This document shows positions 22,466-33,780 of a DNA stretch of 64,000 nt, in pieces. The stretch comes from Akebia trifoliata (Eukaryota; Streptophyta; Magnoliopsida; Ranunculales; Lardizabalaceae), in assembly GCA_017979445.1 (NCBI GenBank), contig CM030711.1:39982757-40046756 (forward strand), in the 5' to 3' direction. The position numbers and the translations under genes are program-made. The notes beneath the pieces were generated by a model, which saw nothing but the letters and a program-made list of their open reading frames with translations, did not search any database and was not told the origin of the DNA. How positions within the stretch are numbered: the stretch's first letter is position 1; each line of letters starts with the position of its first letter.

Positions 22466-25400
22466 ACAAATTCTTTGGAGTCCGAACAGGGTTTTTGATA
22501 ATGGGTTATACTTTTTAGAGGATAAGGATCTTGAAAGACAATGATAGGGTTAAAAGCCTCGGTACTATTATGTCTAAGAGACAAAAGACACCTCAATTTT
22601 ACAGATTCCTTATTAGGACTAGTAGAATCCAGCCTTTGTGATGGGCCAATATACTTTGATAGCTTTCCAATTTTACAGTAGCTCTATCAGATCCAGGAAT
22701 TTTGAAAGTCTTAAGTCTTAATATTCAAACCTCAGGATATAGTATGATTCCAGGATCCCAACCCTTAGCATTAGTATTTAGAATAGTATACAAGACAATG
22801 ACTACAACAATAAATCCAGGAGCATTATCAAAACCATCCTTAGAAGGAGAAACTCTTTTATTACAAAGTAACATATACAAATCAAATAAACTAGTTCCAA
22901 AAAGAATTTCTTGGAATGATGTCCAATTACCATTAACATGGAACCTTACAGGAGAAGGCCAATCACAATCCCAGAAAATAAGGAACTAGAATCAATAATC
23001 CAATATCCTGATGGGAATATAGAAATAAACTTTCCTTCATTCAAAAGATCAGTCATACTTACAGATGAAACAAACTCTGTAACAACAATACCATTAACAG
23101 AAAACCTAGTCCCCGGAAGAACATCAATAAGCAGAGCCTCTACAAGTAGAGATCTAAAACTCAAAGGAATTAAAGATGAGACAATCCCTGCTCTATATTA
23201 CCATGACCCCAGAAAGCCAAATATACAATCTCCTAATTCTTCTCCAACCCAATCACAAAATGCAAGATGACTTACCACAAATTCATGTAATAGAAAAAAT
23301 AGAATTTAAGCCAAATATTCCCCAAATAAAATTAGAATATCTCCTTTCAAAAGAAAAAGAAGAATTTGAAGAATCAGAAACTTTCAAGAACAAGTTTGGA
23401 AATATTATTATGATCACTTAAATAAACAAAGAAACAAATTCCTTCTTCACATGGTATAATAAATACTTCAAAAAACCAGTACAAAAGGAAATTGATGTAA
23501 TAAAGTCAAACATGGGATGTTCCTAGAATCGGACAAATACAATCTGTCCATCCTCCTCCCATAAACGAAATAGTAATTCCAGTAGATAAAGATACAGTAA
23601 TAGGATCACCTTATAAGCAATAAAATTTAAAGATATAGACCAACTAGCCCCTACAGGAAAAGACATAGACAATATAATGAAACAAAATAATTATACAAAC
23701 AGATATCTTACTTCAATTGGAGAACAATTGACAAGAATAGAAGAAAACTGTACAAAATCCACACATGAAAACATACCCAAAGACAAAACTCATACAACTG
23801 ATCCAAACAAGAATAAACCCCACTCTTCACTCCTTATGAAATACCAGAAAAATTACGAATGACAATTCCAGATAAACAAGAATGTTACAGGAAATAAGTG
23901 AAAATTAACCAAATTAAGTTTAGGAAAAGGTAAAGAAATCATAGTAGTAGACAAAATAGAAAAATCAGATAGTGAGACAAGTTCTACAGACAATCAGAAA
24001 GACTATACAGAAAATGACATAGATCAAATAACAAGCCAATTCAACAATGAGGTAAGCATGGCATCTACCATACACAGAGCAAGAATTAGACCAAGTATAC
24101 CCAACTATTATAGTAGACCCACACCATTGGATATAGGATATGAAGAAAAAAGCATGATGCCCCAATCAGTTATGATGGAAAATCCTTATATGAATGGAAC
24201 ATAGAGATGGTTAACAGAATACAATATTATATCACTACTACAAGAAATGACATGGTTTGCACAGCTGCACAACCATATGCCTCAGACCATCAAATAGCCC
24301 AAAGGATAGTTTCAGGATTCACAGTCAATTAAAAGGATGGTGGGATCAATTATGTTACAGAAGACCAGAGAAACTTTATTCTTACCAAAAACAAGACAAC
24401 AGAAGCAGGAGTATTAATAAAAGATGAACAAGGAAAGAGACATAGGAGACCCTGTCAACACCCTCATACTAGCCATAACAAGACATTTTATAGGAGATCC
24501 AGATCCATATAGAGATAGAGCCTCAGAATTATTAACAAATTTAAGATTCCCAAAAATTACATGACTTTAGATGGTATAAAGATGTTTTTTCCTTACCAAG
24601 TAATGCAAAGAACAGATTGTGGACATAGTTTTTGGAAAGAAAAATTCCTTTCAGGATTACCTACCCTATTCGCAGAAAAGGTTAGGACAAGAATCAAAAC
24701 CCAACACAATGGAACAATTCCCTATGATGATCTTACTTACGGTCATTTAATAGGATTTATACACTCAGAAGGCCTCAAACTCTGCAATGACCTCCGACTT
24801 TAACATAAATTAAAACAAGATAGGTACTCTACATGAAAAAATTAGGACAATTCTGTGAACAATGTGGATTACCTCCACCTTTTAAATCCTCCCCTTCTAA
24901 ACTCTCCAAACGTTCAAAAAAATTCCCCCCGATATAGTGGTAAGAACAAGAATAACAGTGAAGACAAAGTAATCAAACCTAAAAAAGTCTTTAAGCAACA
25001 AAAGAAGCCTTTTGAACGTTTAAAACAACAAAACAAAAGAGTAAAACACCTACATGCTTCAAGTGTGGAAAAATAGGACATTATAAAAATCAGTGTAAAG
25101 TAAAAGAAAAGATAAATGAATTAGAAATAGACAAAAATCTAAAGGAACATTAGCATTTAATGATAAATTCTGACTACACTAGCAGCAGCCAAGAAGATGA
25201 TATGATAGAAGAAATACAAGCTCCAGTGAACTAGAAGAAATAAAAGATTCATTTCAATTTTGTAACACAACATGTAGATGCAAGTCAATAAATACTTTAA
25301 CCAGGGAACAAAGAGTTATTTGACTATATAGATAAGATAGAAAATCCAGAATTACAAAAAGATATTTATTACAATAAGATAAACATAAAAAAGGAGGATA

Positions 25401-25966
25401 CAAGATCTCAGAACTTTCAAGGTAAGAACTTACAAGAGATATTCAAAAGATCAAGGAATCAGAAAAAGAAGTAACAATCCAAGACTTACAAAGAGAAGTA
25501 AATCAGATAAAAGAAGAAATTAAAAGATTAACACCTAATCAATAAAGACAACAAGAACAGATAGATCTATTAACTTTAATAAATTAAAACAGAAGGAAGT
25601 AGTAGAAGAAGAACAACAGAGAAAAAAAAATTTTTATCCAAATAATCAACAAAATTCAATACCAAAAATGGTTTGTTAATATAGAACTAGTAATAAATAG
25701 AGAGTTTACGATAACAATGTTGTTTATAGATTCAGGAGCAGATTTGAATTGCATACAGGAAGGAATAATACCAACAAAATATTTTGAGAAAACTACAGAA
25801 GGAGTATCTACCGCAGATGGTTCAAGTCTAAAAATAAAATACAAATTACAATGTTTCATGTCTGCAATCAAGGAATTGGTATAAACACTCATTTCATCTT
25901 AGTAAAAATCTGACTAAATTGTAATCCTAGGTACACCCTTTTAGCATTAATCCAGCCTTTACAGTA
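22466..25966 (+). pseudogene. Endogenous pararetrovirus, broken copy 1 (movement protein to protease)
   Basis: Plus-strand fragments cover the 30K-type movement protein (from about 22510), coat-protein region (23677-24803), zinc knuckle region (about 25050-25100, C-x2-C-x4-H-x4-C) and aspartic protease with DSGA at about 25733 in MLFIDSGADLNC context. RT and RNase H are absent because the copy stops at 25966. Compared with the right arm it is split by many 1-bp indels, including those near 22973, 23875, 24175, 24330, 24433 and 24557. Family Caulimoviridae; genus not assigned. No intact protein can be made from it. The break pattern could be decay or uncorrected sequencing error. Confidence 0.85.
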
Positions 25967-27364
25967 GGGTTAAAAGCCGAACAGGTTTTTGGATAATCCA
26001 ACAAATTCTTTGGAGTCCGAACAGGGTTTTTGATAATGGGTTATACTTTTTAGAGGATAAGGATCTTGAAAAGACAATGATAGGGTTAAAAGCCTCGGTA
26101 CTATTGGTCTAAGAGACAAAAGACACCTCAATTTTACAGATTCCTTATTAGGACTATAGAATCCAGCCTTTGTGATGAGCCAATATACTTGATAGCTTTC
26201 CAAATTTTCAGTAGCTCTATCAGATCCAGGAATTATGAAAGTCTTAAGTCTTAACATTCAAACCTCAGGATATAGTATGATTCCAGGATCCCAACCCTTA
26301 GCATTAGTATTTAGAATAGTATACAAGACAATGACTACAACAATAAACCTAGGAGCATTATCAAAACCATCCTTAGAAGGAGAAACTCTTTTATTACAAA
26401 GTAACATATACAAATCAAATAAACTAGTTCCAAAAAGAATTTCTTGGAATGATGTCCAATTACCATTAACATGGAACCTTACAGGAGAAGGCCAATCACA
26501 AATCCCAGAAAATAAGGAACTAGAATCAATAATCCAATATCCTTATGAGAATATAGAAATAAACTTTCCTTCATTCAAAAGAGTCATACTTACAGATGAA
26601 ACAAACTCTGTAACAACAATACCATTAACAGAAAACCTAGTCCCCAGAAGAACATCAATAAGCAGAGCCTCTACAAGTAGAGATCTAAAACTCAAAGGAA
26701 TTAAAGATGAGACAATCCCTGCTCTATATTACCATGACCCCAGAAAGCCAAATATACAATCTCCTAATTCTTCTCCAACCCAATCACAAATGCAAGATGA
26801 CTTACCACAAAAATTCATGTAATAGAAAAAATAGAATTTAAGCCAAATATTCCCCAAATAAAATTAGAATATCTCCTTTCAAAAGAAAAAGAAGAATTTG
26901 AAGAAAGATCAGAAAACTTTCAAGAACAAGTTTGGAAATATTATTATGATCACTTAAATAAAACAAAGAAACAAATTCCTTTCTTCACATGGTATAATAA
27001 ATACTTCAAAAAACCAGTACAAAAGGAAATTGATGTAATAAAGTCAAACTATGGGATGTTCCTAGAATCGGACAAATACAATCTGTCCATCCTCCTCCCA
27101 TAAACGAAATAGTAATTCCAGTAGATAAAGATACAGTAATAGGATCACCTTATAAAGCAATAAAATTTAAAGATATAGACCAACTAGCCCTTACAGGAAA
27201 AGACATAGACAATATAATGAAACAAATAATTATACAAACAGATATCTTACTTCAATTGGAGAACAATTGACAAGAATAGAAGAAAACTGTACAAAATCCA
27301 CACATGAAAACATACCCAAAGACAAAACTCATACAACTGATCCAAACAAGAATAAAACCCCACT
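25967..27364 (+). pseudogene. Endogenous pararetrovirus, broken copy 2 (movement protein and start of next region)
   Basis: A second plus-strand copy of the movement-protein region joins copy 1 directly at 25966/25967 and ends at 27364 in the sequence just before the coat-protein region (CCCCACTC), where plastid DNA begins. The longest open part, 26235-26822, covers the middle of the movement protein and its C-terminal extension. Here the frame upstream of 26235 is kept through FLEDKDLEKT, which is broken in the two inverted arms. It differs from copy 1 by both substitutions and indels. It is direct relative to copy 1 and inverted relative to the right arm. Confidence 0.85.
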
Positions 27365-27770
27365 CAATCTGGATATTGATACAATTCATCTTATTCTTAT
27401 TTAGTATAGTACTTCAGTAGATTTCGCTTCGTTTATCATTTAGTTCAGTCTTAATTTAGGTTTATTCTTTAAAAATGAAATTTTAATAAAATAAATATAA
27501 ATAAAGGAGTCTTTATGTCTCGTTACCGAGGGTCTCGTTTCAAAAAAATACGTCATCTGGGGGCTTTACCGAGACAAACTAGTAAAACGCCTAGACCCGG
27601 AAGTGATCTTAGAAATCAATCTCTTTCGGAAAAAGATCTCAATATCGTATTCACCAAGAAGAAAAACAAAAATTACATTTTCATTATGGTCTGACAGAGC
27701 GACAATTACTTAAATACGTTCGTATCACTGAAAAAGCAAAAGGGTCAAGAGGCCAGGTTTTACTACAATT
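27365..27770 (+). pseudogene. rps4: Nuclear plastid DNA insert carrying the start of rps4
   Basis: From ATG at 27515 the translation reads [20 protein letters not shown] and continues as plastid ribosomal protein S4, with the plastid 5' region (27365-27514) before it. A 1-bp deletion near 27628 shifts the frame, giving TGA at 27692-27694. Beyond that, the original frame can be followed to about 27768 ([11 protein letters not shown]...), where homology stops, so roughly 85 of about 200 codons are present. It joins virus sequence directly at 27365. A nuclear copy of a plastid gene (NUPT), not expressed as S4. Confidence 0.92.
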
Positions 27771-29300
27771 TCAAGAGAATATTGTCACTTTGATTACTTG
27801 GTATCCATCCACACAACTCCCAAATCTCTTTCTACTCAAAATTCATGCATAATCCTCAAGATGAAAACCAATACCTTCATGAAGCTTAATAAAAAACCAA
27901 TCAGGGCCATAGCTTACCAACTAGTTTTATCGTCTTAGTCTACCTAATGTAACTTGTATCATAATTTCTTTCGTTTTGCAAACGATTTGGTGTGAGTCTT
28001 GGTAGAGCATGAAAAACACAATTTTCACTCACAAACAATCTTTTAAGTTCTTTTTATCTTATATTTTTCGTTATTTTTTCTTCAACATAACCCTTTTTTT
28101 AGATCGCATCAATTCATTTAGAAGTAGATCAAGTTCGAATGACCTTCACTTTCTCTCATTTAATCCTAATAGAATCAATATCTTGGTTTTCTCCAATATC
28201 CCATAATTATAAATTTAGATATAAAAAAAAATCATAAATAACATATAAACGGCGACTTACTGACAAAAAGCTAAAATCGTCATGCAAAGAGGCCCATTTC
28301 AAATCAATTTAAGTAAATTTACAATTGGATTAAAAAAAGGAAACACAAGGAATGTGAATTGTTGGTTGTTTGATTTATCATGCAATACTTATTTATACAT
28401 TATAATTTTTTTCCATGAAATCTGATAAATTCAATGTTGAAATGCATGATACTCACACTGCAATGCAATGCAAGAGAACCAACCAAACCAACCTTAAGAT
28501 AAATAAGTAAAAAATTACATCGTAAAATTATTTGGCTAACATATACTTTACGTTTACATCAATGTGAATTAAATCCCTAAGCTTTGATCATTGATCTACG
28601 ATCCGGATTAAAGTTCTTTTGTTACTAAAATTTATTTTGTAAAGAAAAAAATGTTTTTTGGTCAAATTAAAGTACCCAAAAGAAATTAAAGTCTTAAGTT
28701 TGTATGGTTGTGATCGAATTTACTAGATTTAAATTTTGACCAAGAGATCTTCTTCTATGCTAGTCTAGAGGGGTGAATAACATTGTTCAAAATTAACCAA
28801 ATTTTTATGGATCTAACTTTGTACCCCTACCAAGAGTATTTATTTGTATCGCATTCGAGCCTACTTTTTTTATAACATGAATCAATGTACGTATTAACAT
28901 TGCCTGGTTATTCTTAATTCTTGTTTTAGACTCCAATTCAAAATATCTTTATTTTTTTAAGATCAATCGATGCTATAATCACAATGTCTATGTTTATACG
29001 TACTAAAAACAATTGAATTATTTAATCGACAATTTTAAATTAATTTTCGATCACATCAAAGGTGGTCCAATTTTACAGGAGTAAATAAGAGATAACCCAT
29101 TTGTTTGGGTCCCATTAAAACTTTCAAATAGATGTTTTAGAACCAACAGTTGAAGACTGCAATGAGATTAACATAGGGAAGCTCATCACCCCATCTAACA
29201 TAGATTATGAAAAAAATTACTTAATAGACCCGTGGGAGGGATGTCTTTCTAAGTGTACTCTTGAGTTCTTGGGGAATGTTAACAGCCTTGTTAAGCTAAA
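27771..29300. other. Non-coding DNA inside the composite insertion
   Basis: AT-rich sequence between the plastid insert and the first MITE. No gene is recognised. The 65-codon ORF at 28009-28206 has no known domain. Part of it (from about 29140) resembles 31225-31860, suggesting an old local duplication. Confidence 0.4.
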
Positions 29301-29605
29301 ATCTTTCTTTCTTTCTTAGGATAAGACCGTGAACTCAAATTGTCGATGTCCAAGAAATCAAATTGTTGATTTGTTGATCTCGACAATTCATGTATAAATG
29401 TCGAGATCAACGATTATAATAAGGTCGATCTCAAAATTTTAAATGTTGATCTTGATGACTGATTGACAATTGAGCGTTGATCTCAATGATTCATGTTCAA
29501 TTGTCGAGGTTGACAATTTGAACGAAGGTCAATCTCAACGATTTGAATTGTTGATCTCATCAATTGAAATAGAGGTGAAGGCACTAAGAAAGAAAGAAAA
29601 AACTT
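29301..29605. mobile_element. Palindromic MITE-like repeat
   Basis: Bounded by TCTTTCTTTCTTAG and CTAAGAAAGAAAG, which are inverted. The interior is built from repeated TTGATCTCGACAATTCATG-like units in both orientations. No coding potential. Superfamily unknown. Confidence 0.55.
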
Positions 29606-30228
29606 ACTAAATGAATCATGAAGATATCGTGGAAAAATTTGGAAGGAATCCCTCGTGCAGGGTGCATTAAATAAATTTCCCTAATTATTTATTCTCAAAT
29701 AACAACCATTTATTAGAATTATACCTCGACCAGACTAAACTTGATTAAATTGAGTCACCATTGACACCTAGAAATCTTTTTAGACTCCATAATCTAGTAC
29801 ATGATACTCCAGAAGATCACTATTACGTTTATTAAACTCAATCCAAAATCAAACAATTCATATCTTACTAAGTTGATTGATTTCGTTGATCTAAAATATT
29901 GATTTTTTATGATTGGATTAAATCAATGGGTTGGTGGATGCCCAAACATCAATTATATAGTGTTCCAAATGATATAATTGTGCTTTTCCTAGACGTCCAT
30001 TTTATTTTAAACGTGAATGATTGTCATGAGAATGTTTTCTTACCTAATAGATCTATTTAGAAAACGATTTTGGAGAAAATTGATTTCTTAAGAGAATGTA
30101 TGTTCATGTTTAATATATAGTTTTAAAAAAAAAAAACATGATAATTCCTCCACATATTTTGAAGTGTGCTTTCTACTTTCACAGAGATCCTATCTAAGTA
30201 CATTAGGTTTGAAGTAGATAGACTCTTA

Positions 30229-30574
30229 GGTATGATTGGATTGAGAGAAGAGAAGGGAAGGGAAGGGAAGGGAAGAGAAACTCAATTTCTCCCCTACCAT
30301 GTTTGGATTGACAAGACAAAACTTGGGATAATTTTGAAATTTTAAAATACCTTTAGGGGTTGAGTTGGCATTATAAAATATTTTAAAAGGGTTTATCTCC
30401 ATTTCTCTCTTCTTCTCTCAACTTTTGGAGAGAAAGAAAACCCATTTTTTTCTCTCTTCTTCTCTCCAATTTTTTTTCTCTTCTCTCTTCCCCACTTACC
30501 AATCCAAACGGGAGAAATAAAGAGAAACTCATTTATTTTCTCTTCTCTCCATTTCTCTCAATCCAAATACAGCC
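30229..30574. mobile_element. Tourist-like (PIF/Harbinger) MITE
   Basis: Left end GGTATGATTGGATTGAGAGA and right end CAATCCAAATACAGCC form inverted repeats. Flanking TTA occurs at 30226-30228 and 30575-30577, the PIF/Harbinger target duplication. The interior contains a GGGAA microsatellite and is 346 bp long. Confidence 0.8.
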
Positions 30575-31407
30575 TTAAGGATGAAGTTGATTGGTTTTGA
30601 GGGAAACAAAAAGGTTTTCAACTCTATGTTGAAGACGATGGCATTTATACCATTTTCTATTCGTTTGTCAAGGAAGATTGAGTTCAAAGAGGAATCAGTG
30701 TTATCAAAGGATTTTATGCAATTCTTTCTAGTATGAAATGAGTCAATCATACACTTTGGTATCTTATTGAACGAAAATGATGATATTATTCCCCCATTGA
30801 TCAAGAATTTTGATTTTTTTGAACATATCGTGATCATCCAATAAGAAGTATTTCAATTTCTCTTCAAATGAACAATTTGAACACATTAATTCTAACAACT
30901 GATTGCAAAGTTGATCATTCGAATCTTTCAATTCATAAATGCAAATCTCGGACCTATAAATGGGCCATTAGTTTGAGAACGTAAAGAGTATCTGCAATAT
31001 TCTTCAAAATGTCTAAAACACCCCCAAGTTATTTTTCAATTTTTATTAATTTTTGTTTAATCAAACATTATTCCACCTGTCATTGAGAAGCACATTAACC
31101 ATGTTAATCTTAATATTCACCTCACATAAGAAAATATTTTCCCCTAAACAAACATTACACCTTTAATAAGGATGAAATTAACATGACTACCTACAATTAT
31201 AGCCAAATCAAGATGAGACAATAAGAATGATTCAAGACTGCAATGAGACCAACATATATAGCAAAGTCCACCCCCACCATCTATCATATATATTTATTCT
31301 TCACCAACAATCGTTTATTAAAATCTCACCCCGACCAGACCAGACTAGTCTAATCAAACCCACCCCTAATAAGTATTTGGGTATTTTAGAAATACCCCAT
31401 GTGAAAA
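30575..31407. other. Non-coding spacer
   Basis: No recognisable gene. The minus-strand 102-codon ORF at 30529-30837 partly overlaps the Tourist element and shows no domain. Positions 31225-31380 resemble 29145-29735. Confidence 0.4.
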
Positions 31408-31695
31408 ATTTGTGATATTAGGTTTACCCCCTTATAAAATGTAAGATTAGGTTTACCCCTTTGAGTGTAAGTCAACTTTGCTTCTTTTTTTTTCATGATT
31501 TAACAGAGAAATTTTTATCCTTATAAAATTATGATTTAGTCCTTTAAGTATTTAAAGAGTATTTTGAAAGAAAAAAAAAATCAAAATCAAAATTTCATTA
31601 TTAAATCATCAAGAAAATGCAACGTTGACTTAGGGTCAATGATTGTAATCCTACTCTTGCATTTTGCAAGGAGGTAAACCTAATATCAACAATTT
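31408..31695. mobile_element. MITE with about 25-bp terminal inverted repeats
   Basis: The left end TTGTGATATTAGGTTTACCC is inverted relative to the right end GGTAAACCTAATATCAACAA. The interior is T-rich and A-rich and non-coding. The first end motif is repeated internally (ATTAGGTTTACCCC at 31447). Target duplication not determined. Confidence 0.65.
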
Positions 31696-31919
31696 TACAG
31701 TGGGTTTTTTTAAAATACTGTAAATATTTTCCATACTGGTGCTCTGGACCACCTTTATTAACAACCATAGATCCTTTTATACTATAATGATCCAACACAT
31801 GATTGTCACTCAAAATAGACTCATTCCAAAATTAAATAACTTATGCCTTACTAATAAATTTCCTCCTATTATTAATCCATGCAATTAATTTGAATGACCA
31901 AGTCATTAATTCTTAACTA

Positions 31920-32145
31920 ACTGAGGTTAGTCTAGTGGCAAGCCAAGCCTTGATAAACTCCTAGGAAGGGTAGGTGAAGTGTTTGAAATCCCACGAAACA
32001 ATGAATTCTTTAAGGCCATTCTATAGGATTCGGTAGGCCCTCCTCAACTCAACCAATTGCACATAAGATCCAAGGGGACGGAGTGTGTGACCTTGGGATT
32101 AGTCTCATCCCAAGCGTGGGGATATCCATAATAAGAAAAAGAGTC
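31920..32145 (+). mobile_element. tRNA-derived SINE
   Basis: An A-box-like TTAGTCTAGTGG at 31927-31938 and a B-box-like GTTTGAAATCC at 31981-31991 are spaced as in tRNA-derived SINEs. The 3' part has GGGGATATCC and an A-rich end. No cloverleaf can be folded, so it is not a tRNA gene. Confidence 0.6.
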
Positions 32146-32900
32146 ATGTAATCTGACTACCCCATGTGACATACTCAATCGACTCTCTTTACATGACAAA
32201 TTCGAGAACCGTAGATCTTTACGTCTTAGGATACATGATTCCCTTCAGATACACATTTCCATGGAGAAGTAAATTTTTGTATCTCGAGATGTACATATCG
32301 ACAGTTCCCAAACTTGTCATGCCAAGAGAGTTGATTGAGTGTGTCACGTGGGGTAGTCTTATTATCACAATTCTAAGAAAAAAAAGAAAAAAAACAGAAG
32401 TCATTGATTTTTCATTAAATTACGCTGGACCGAGTTGATCCAACTGCACATCTGGTGAATGCCACGTGTATAATAATTGGAGATTTTCTTTTTGTTGCCG
32501 CGTGGCATGCCTTAAATCACAGGTGGATCTACCCTTTAAACCGACTTAACCATACCAAACTCCTTCAAAGGATGGACTTTTGGCTCTTACCTCCATTTAC
32601 CCCAACAACTACTAGTGCTACAGAGAGAAGGAAGAAAATAAAAATAAAAAAATAAAATACATAAAAAAAATATAAATTTGGGTTTATCTCACCGTCAAAT
32701 ATTTAATATTTAATATTTTATATTTAATAGAACTGGTGGAGTTGGAGGTGTAGCTGTGTTGGTTGTGTGGGTAATTTGGTTTGGTTTGGTTTAAGTAGAA
32801 TCATTTGTTAAGCTCTCATTTTCTTCTCTTCGATCGCTGGTTGTAAGTCACCTCAAATGGTTGAATCGTCTTGAAGCAACCGTCTCTTTTTTAACCTCTA

Positions 32901-33136
32901 ATGGGTTTTAGTTTCTTCAACTGGTTTTCTTCGATTCTTATTAGAGATAAGTTTGAAGTCGAACCGATATGTTTACAGGTAATAAAAACTTATGAACAAA
33001 CAATATGATATAAAGTCATAACCTTGAAAGTTCTGTTAAGGATGACTGTGCAGCCATGCTGTCACTCCTGCCTTAGTAGCTTTGTCGAATTGCAGGTTGA
33101 CCCACCACTTAACTTTGAATTTTCTGGAAAATGCTG
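32901..33136 (+). pseudogene. Possible 5' exons of an unidentified host gene
   Basis: ATG at 32901 opens a 26-codon exon (MGFSFFNWFSSILIRDKF...) ending at a GT donor (32979). A TTGCAG acceptor at 33090-33095 begins a second in-frame exon, VDPPLNFEFSGKC, followed by another GT at 33137. The leader upstream is T-rich and pyrimidine-rich like a plant 5' UTR. Thirty bases later virus sequence begins and no third exon is found, so if real this is the truncated start of a gene. I do not recognise the product, and chance splice sites are possible. Confidence 0.25.
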
Positions 33137-33167
33137 GTAATGGATGAAATTGAGCAGATGTCTTAAA

Positions 33168-33245
33168 TATGGAAGAAAACTCTATTATAGATATTGAAAC
33201 AAGTTTACATAATTGGAATATACCAAAAGTCCCAATTAAAAATAT
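33168..33245 (+). pseudogene. Pararetrovirus fragment, start of the polyprotein-type ORF
   Basis: From ATG at 33168 the frame reads MEENSIIDIETSLHNWNIP and continues to KVPIKNIY. This resembles the N-terminal stretch before the movement-protein domain of caulimovirids. It stops at the junction with the inverted virus copy at 33246. It is the only place in the window where this N-terminal piece appears. Confidence 0.5.
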
Positions 33246-33773
33246 TTATAACAACTTCTTCATGGTATTTGGGTTTTGTCCCCAGGTTGTGAGGGAAAGG
33301 ATCTTCAGAATTTGACATTTAGAGTGGGAAATTCTATTGGGATCGGTTTTGTCTGGAGTATGGGTAATAAGAGCAAAATCTGAGTCTACTAGGATGAATT
33401 CATAAAATTTTTGAGTCTTGGTATGAACAGAGGAGATAAAATGGTTTGGCTTGACAAAGATTGACTGGGCGATTGTTTTTGGACATGACTTTTCTAATTC
33501 TGGTTCTATTGTCATTATTGGACTTAGATTAGGCTTGTAAATGTATTGAGGCCTTAATGAGAAAGGGAATGTTGGCTCTGGATCTTGACTTGAAGATGCT
33601 ATGGACCCTGAATAGGGTTTTATTGGACTTGTAGTACCTAGGACTTGGAACTTGTTGGACAGGTTACTTGGAGAGCCAAATTGGAGAGGGTTTACTGGAG
33701 TTATTTTGGCTGGTGTGGCAGTAGCCATTGCATAAGAACTCTTGGATTTAGGTTTCATGGGGTTTTCACTCAT
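33246..33773 (-). CDS. Pararetrovirus small second ORF, unknown function
   Basis: An intact 175-codon ORF starting MSENPMKPKSKSSYAMATAT, rich in Ser, Pro and Thr in its first half. It has no signal peptide, membrane segment or domain I recognise. Its ATG at 33773 lies 7 nt after the TGA (33783-33781) of the RNase H frame, a spacing that would suit termination-reinitiation. A small ORF after the RT-RNase H gene is known in florendoviruses, so this fits that kind of genome; assignment is inference. The last codons lie at the junction with the oppositely oriented fragment at 33245, so the true C-terminus may be lost. It is inside a degraded endogenous copy, and expression is not evident. Confidence 0.6.
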   Translation of the reverse strand: MSENPMKPKSKSSYAMATATPAKITPVNPLQFGSPSNLSNKFQVLGTTSPIKPYSGSIASSSQDPEPTFPFSLRPQYIYKPNLSPIMTIEPELEKSCPKTIAQSIFVKPNHFISSVHTKTQKFYEFILVDSDFALITHTPDKTDPNRISHSKCQILKILSLTTWGQNPNTMKKLL

Positions 33774-33780
33774 CTTGTTT

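Larger units (their letters stand above)
21318..25966 (+). repeat. Left arm of 4.65-kb inverted repeat
   Basis: Reverse complement of 35415-40095. It includes 0.7 kb of LTR sequence, a virus promoter/leader segment and the virus movement-to-protease region. Start motif ACTCAAAGACTTGTGAG at 21318 matches CTCACAAGTCTTTGAGT ending at 40095. The end ...CCTTTACAGTA at 25966 matches TACTGTAAAAGG at 35415. Differences between arms are mostly single-base indels in homopolymers, with few substitutions. Confidence 0.93.

Noticed and set aside
27515..27694. rps4 considered as a real gene
   Set aside because: Frameshift, early stop and loss of more than half the protein; flanked by virus sequence, so it is a nuclear plastid insert.
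31920..31995. A-box/B-box pair considered as a tRNA gene
   Set aside because: No acceptor stem or anticodon arm; the pattern and length fit a SINE.
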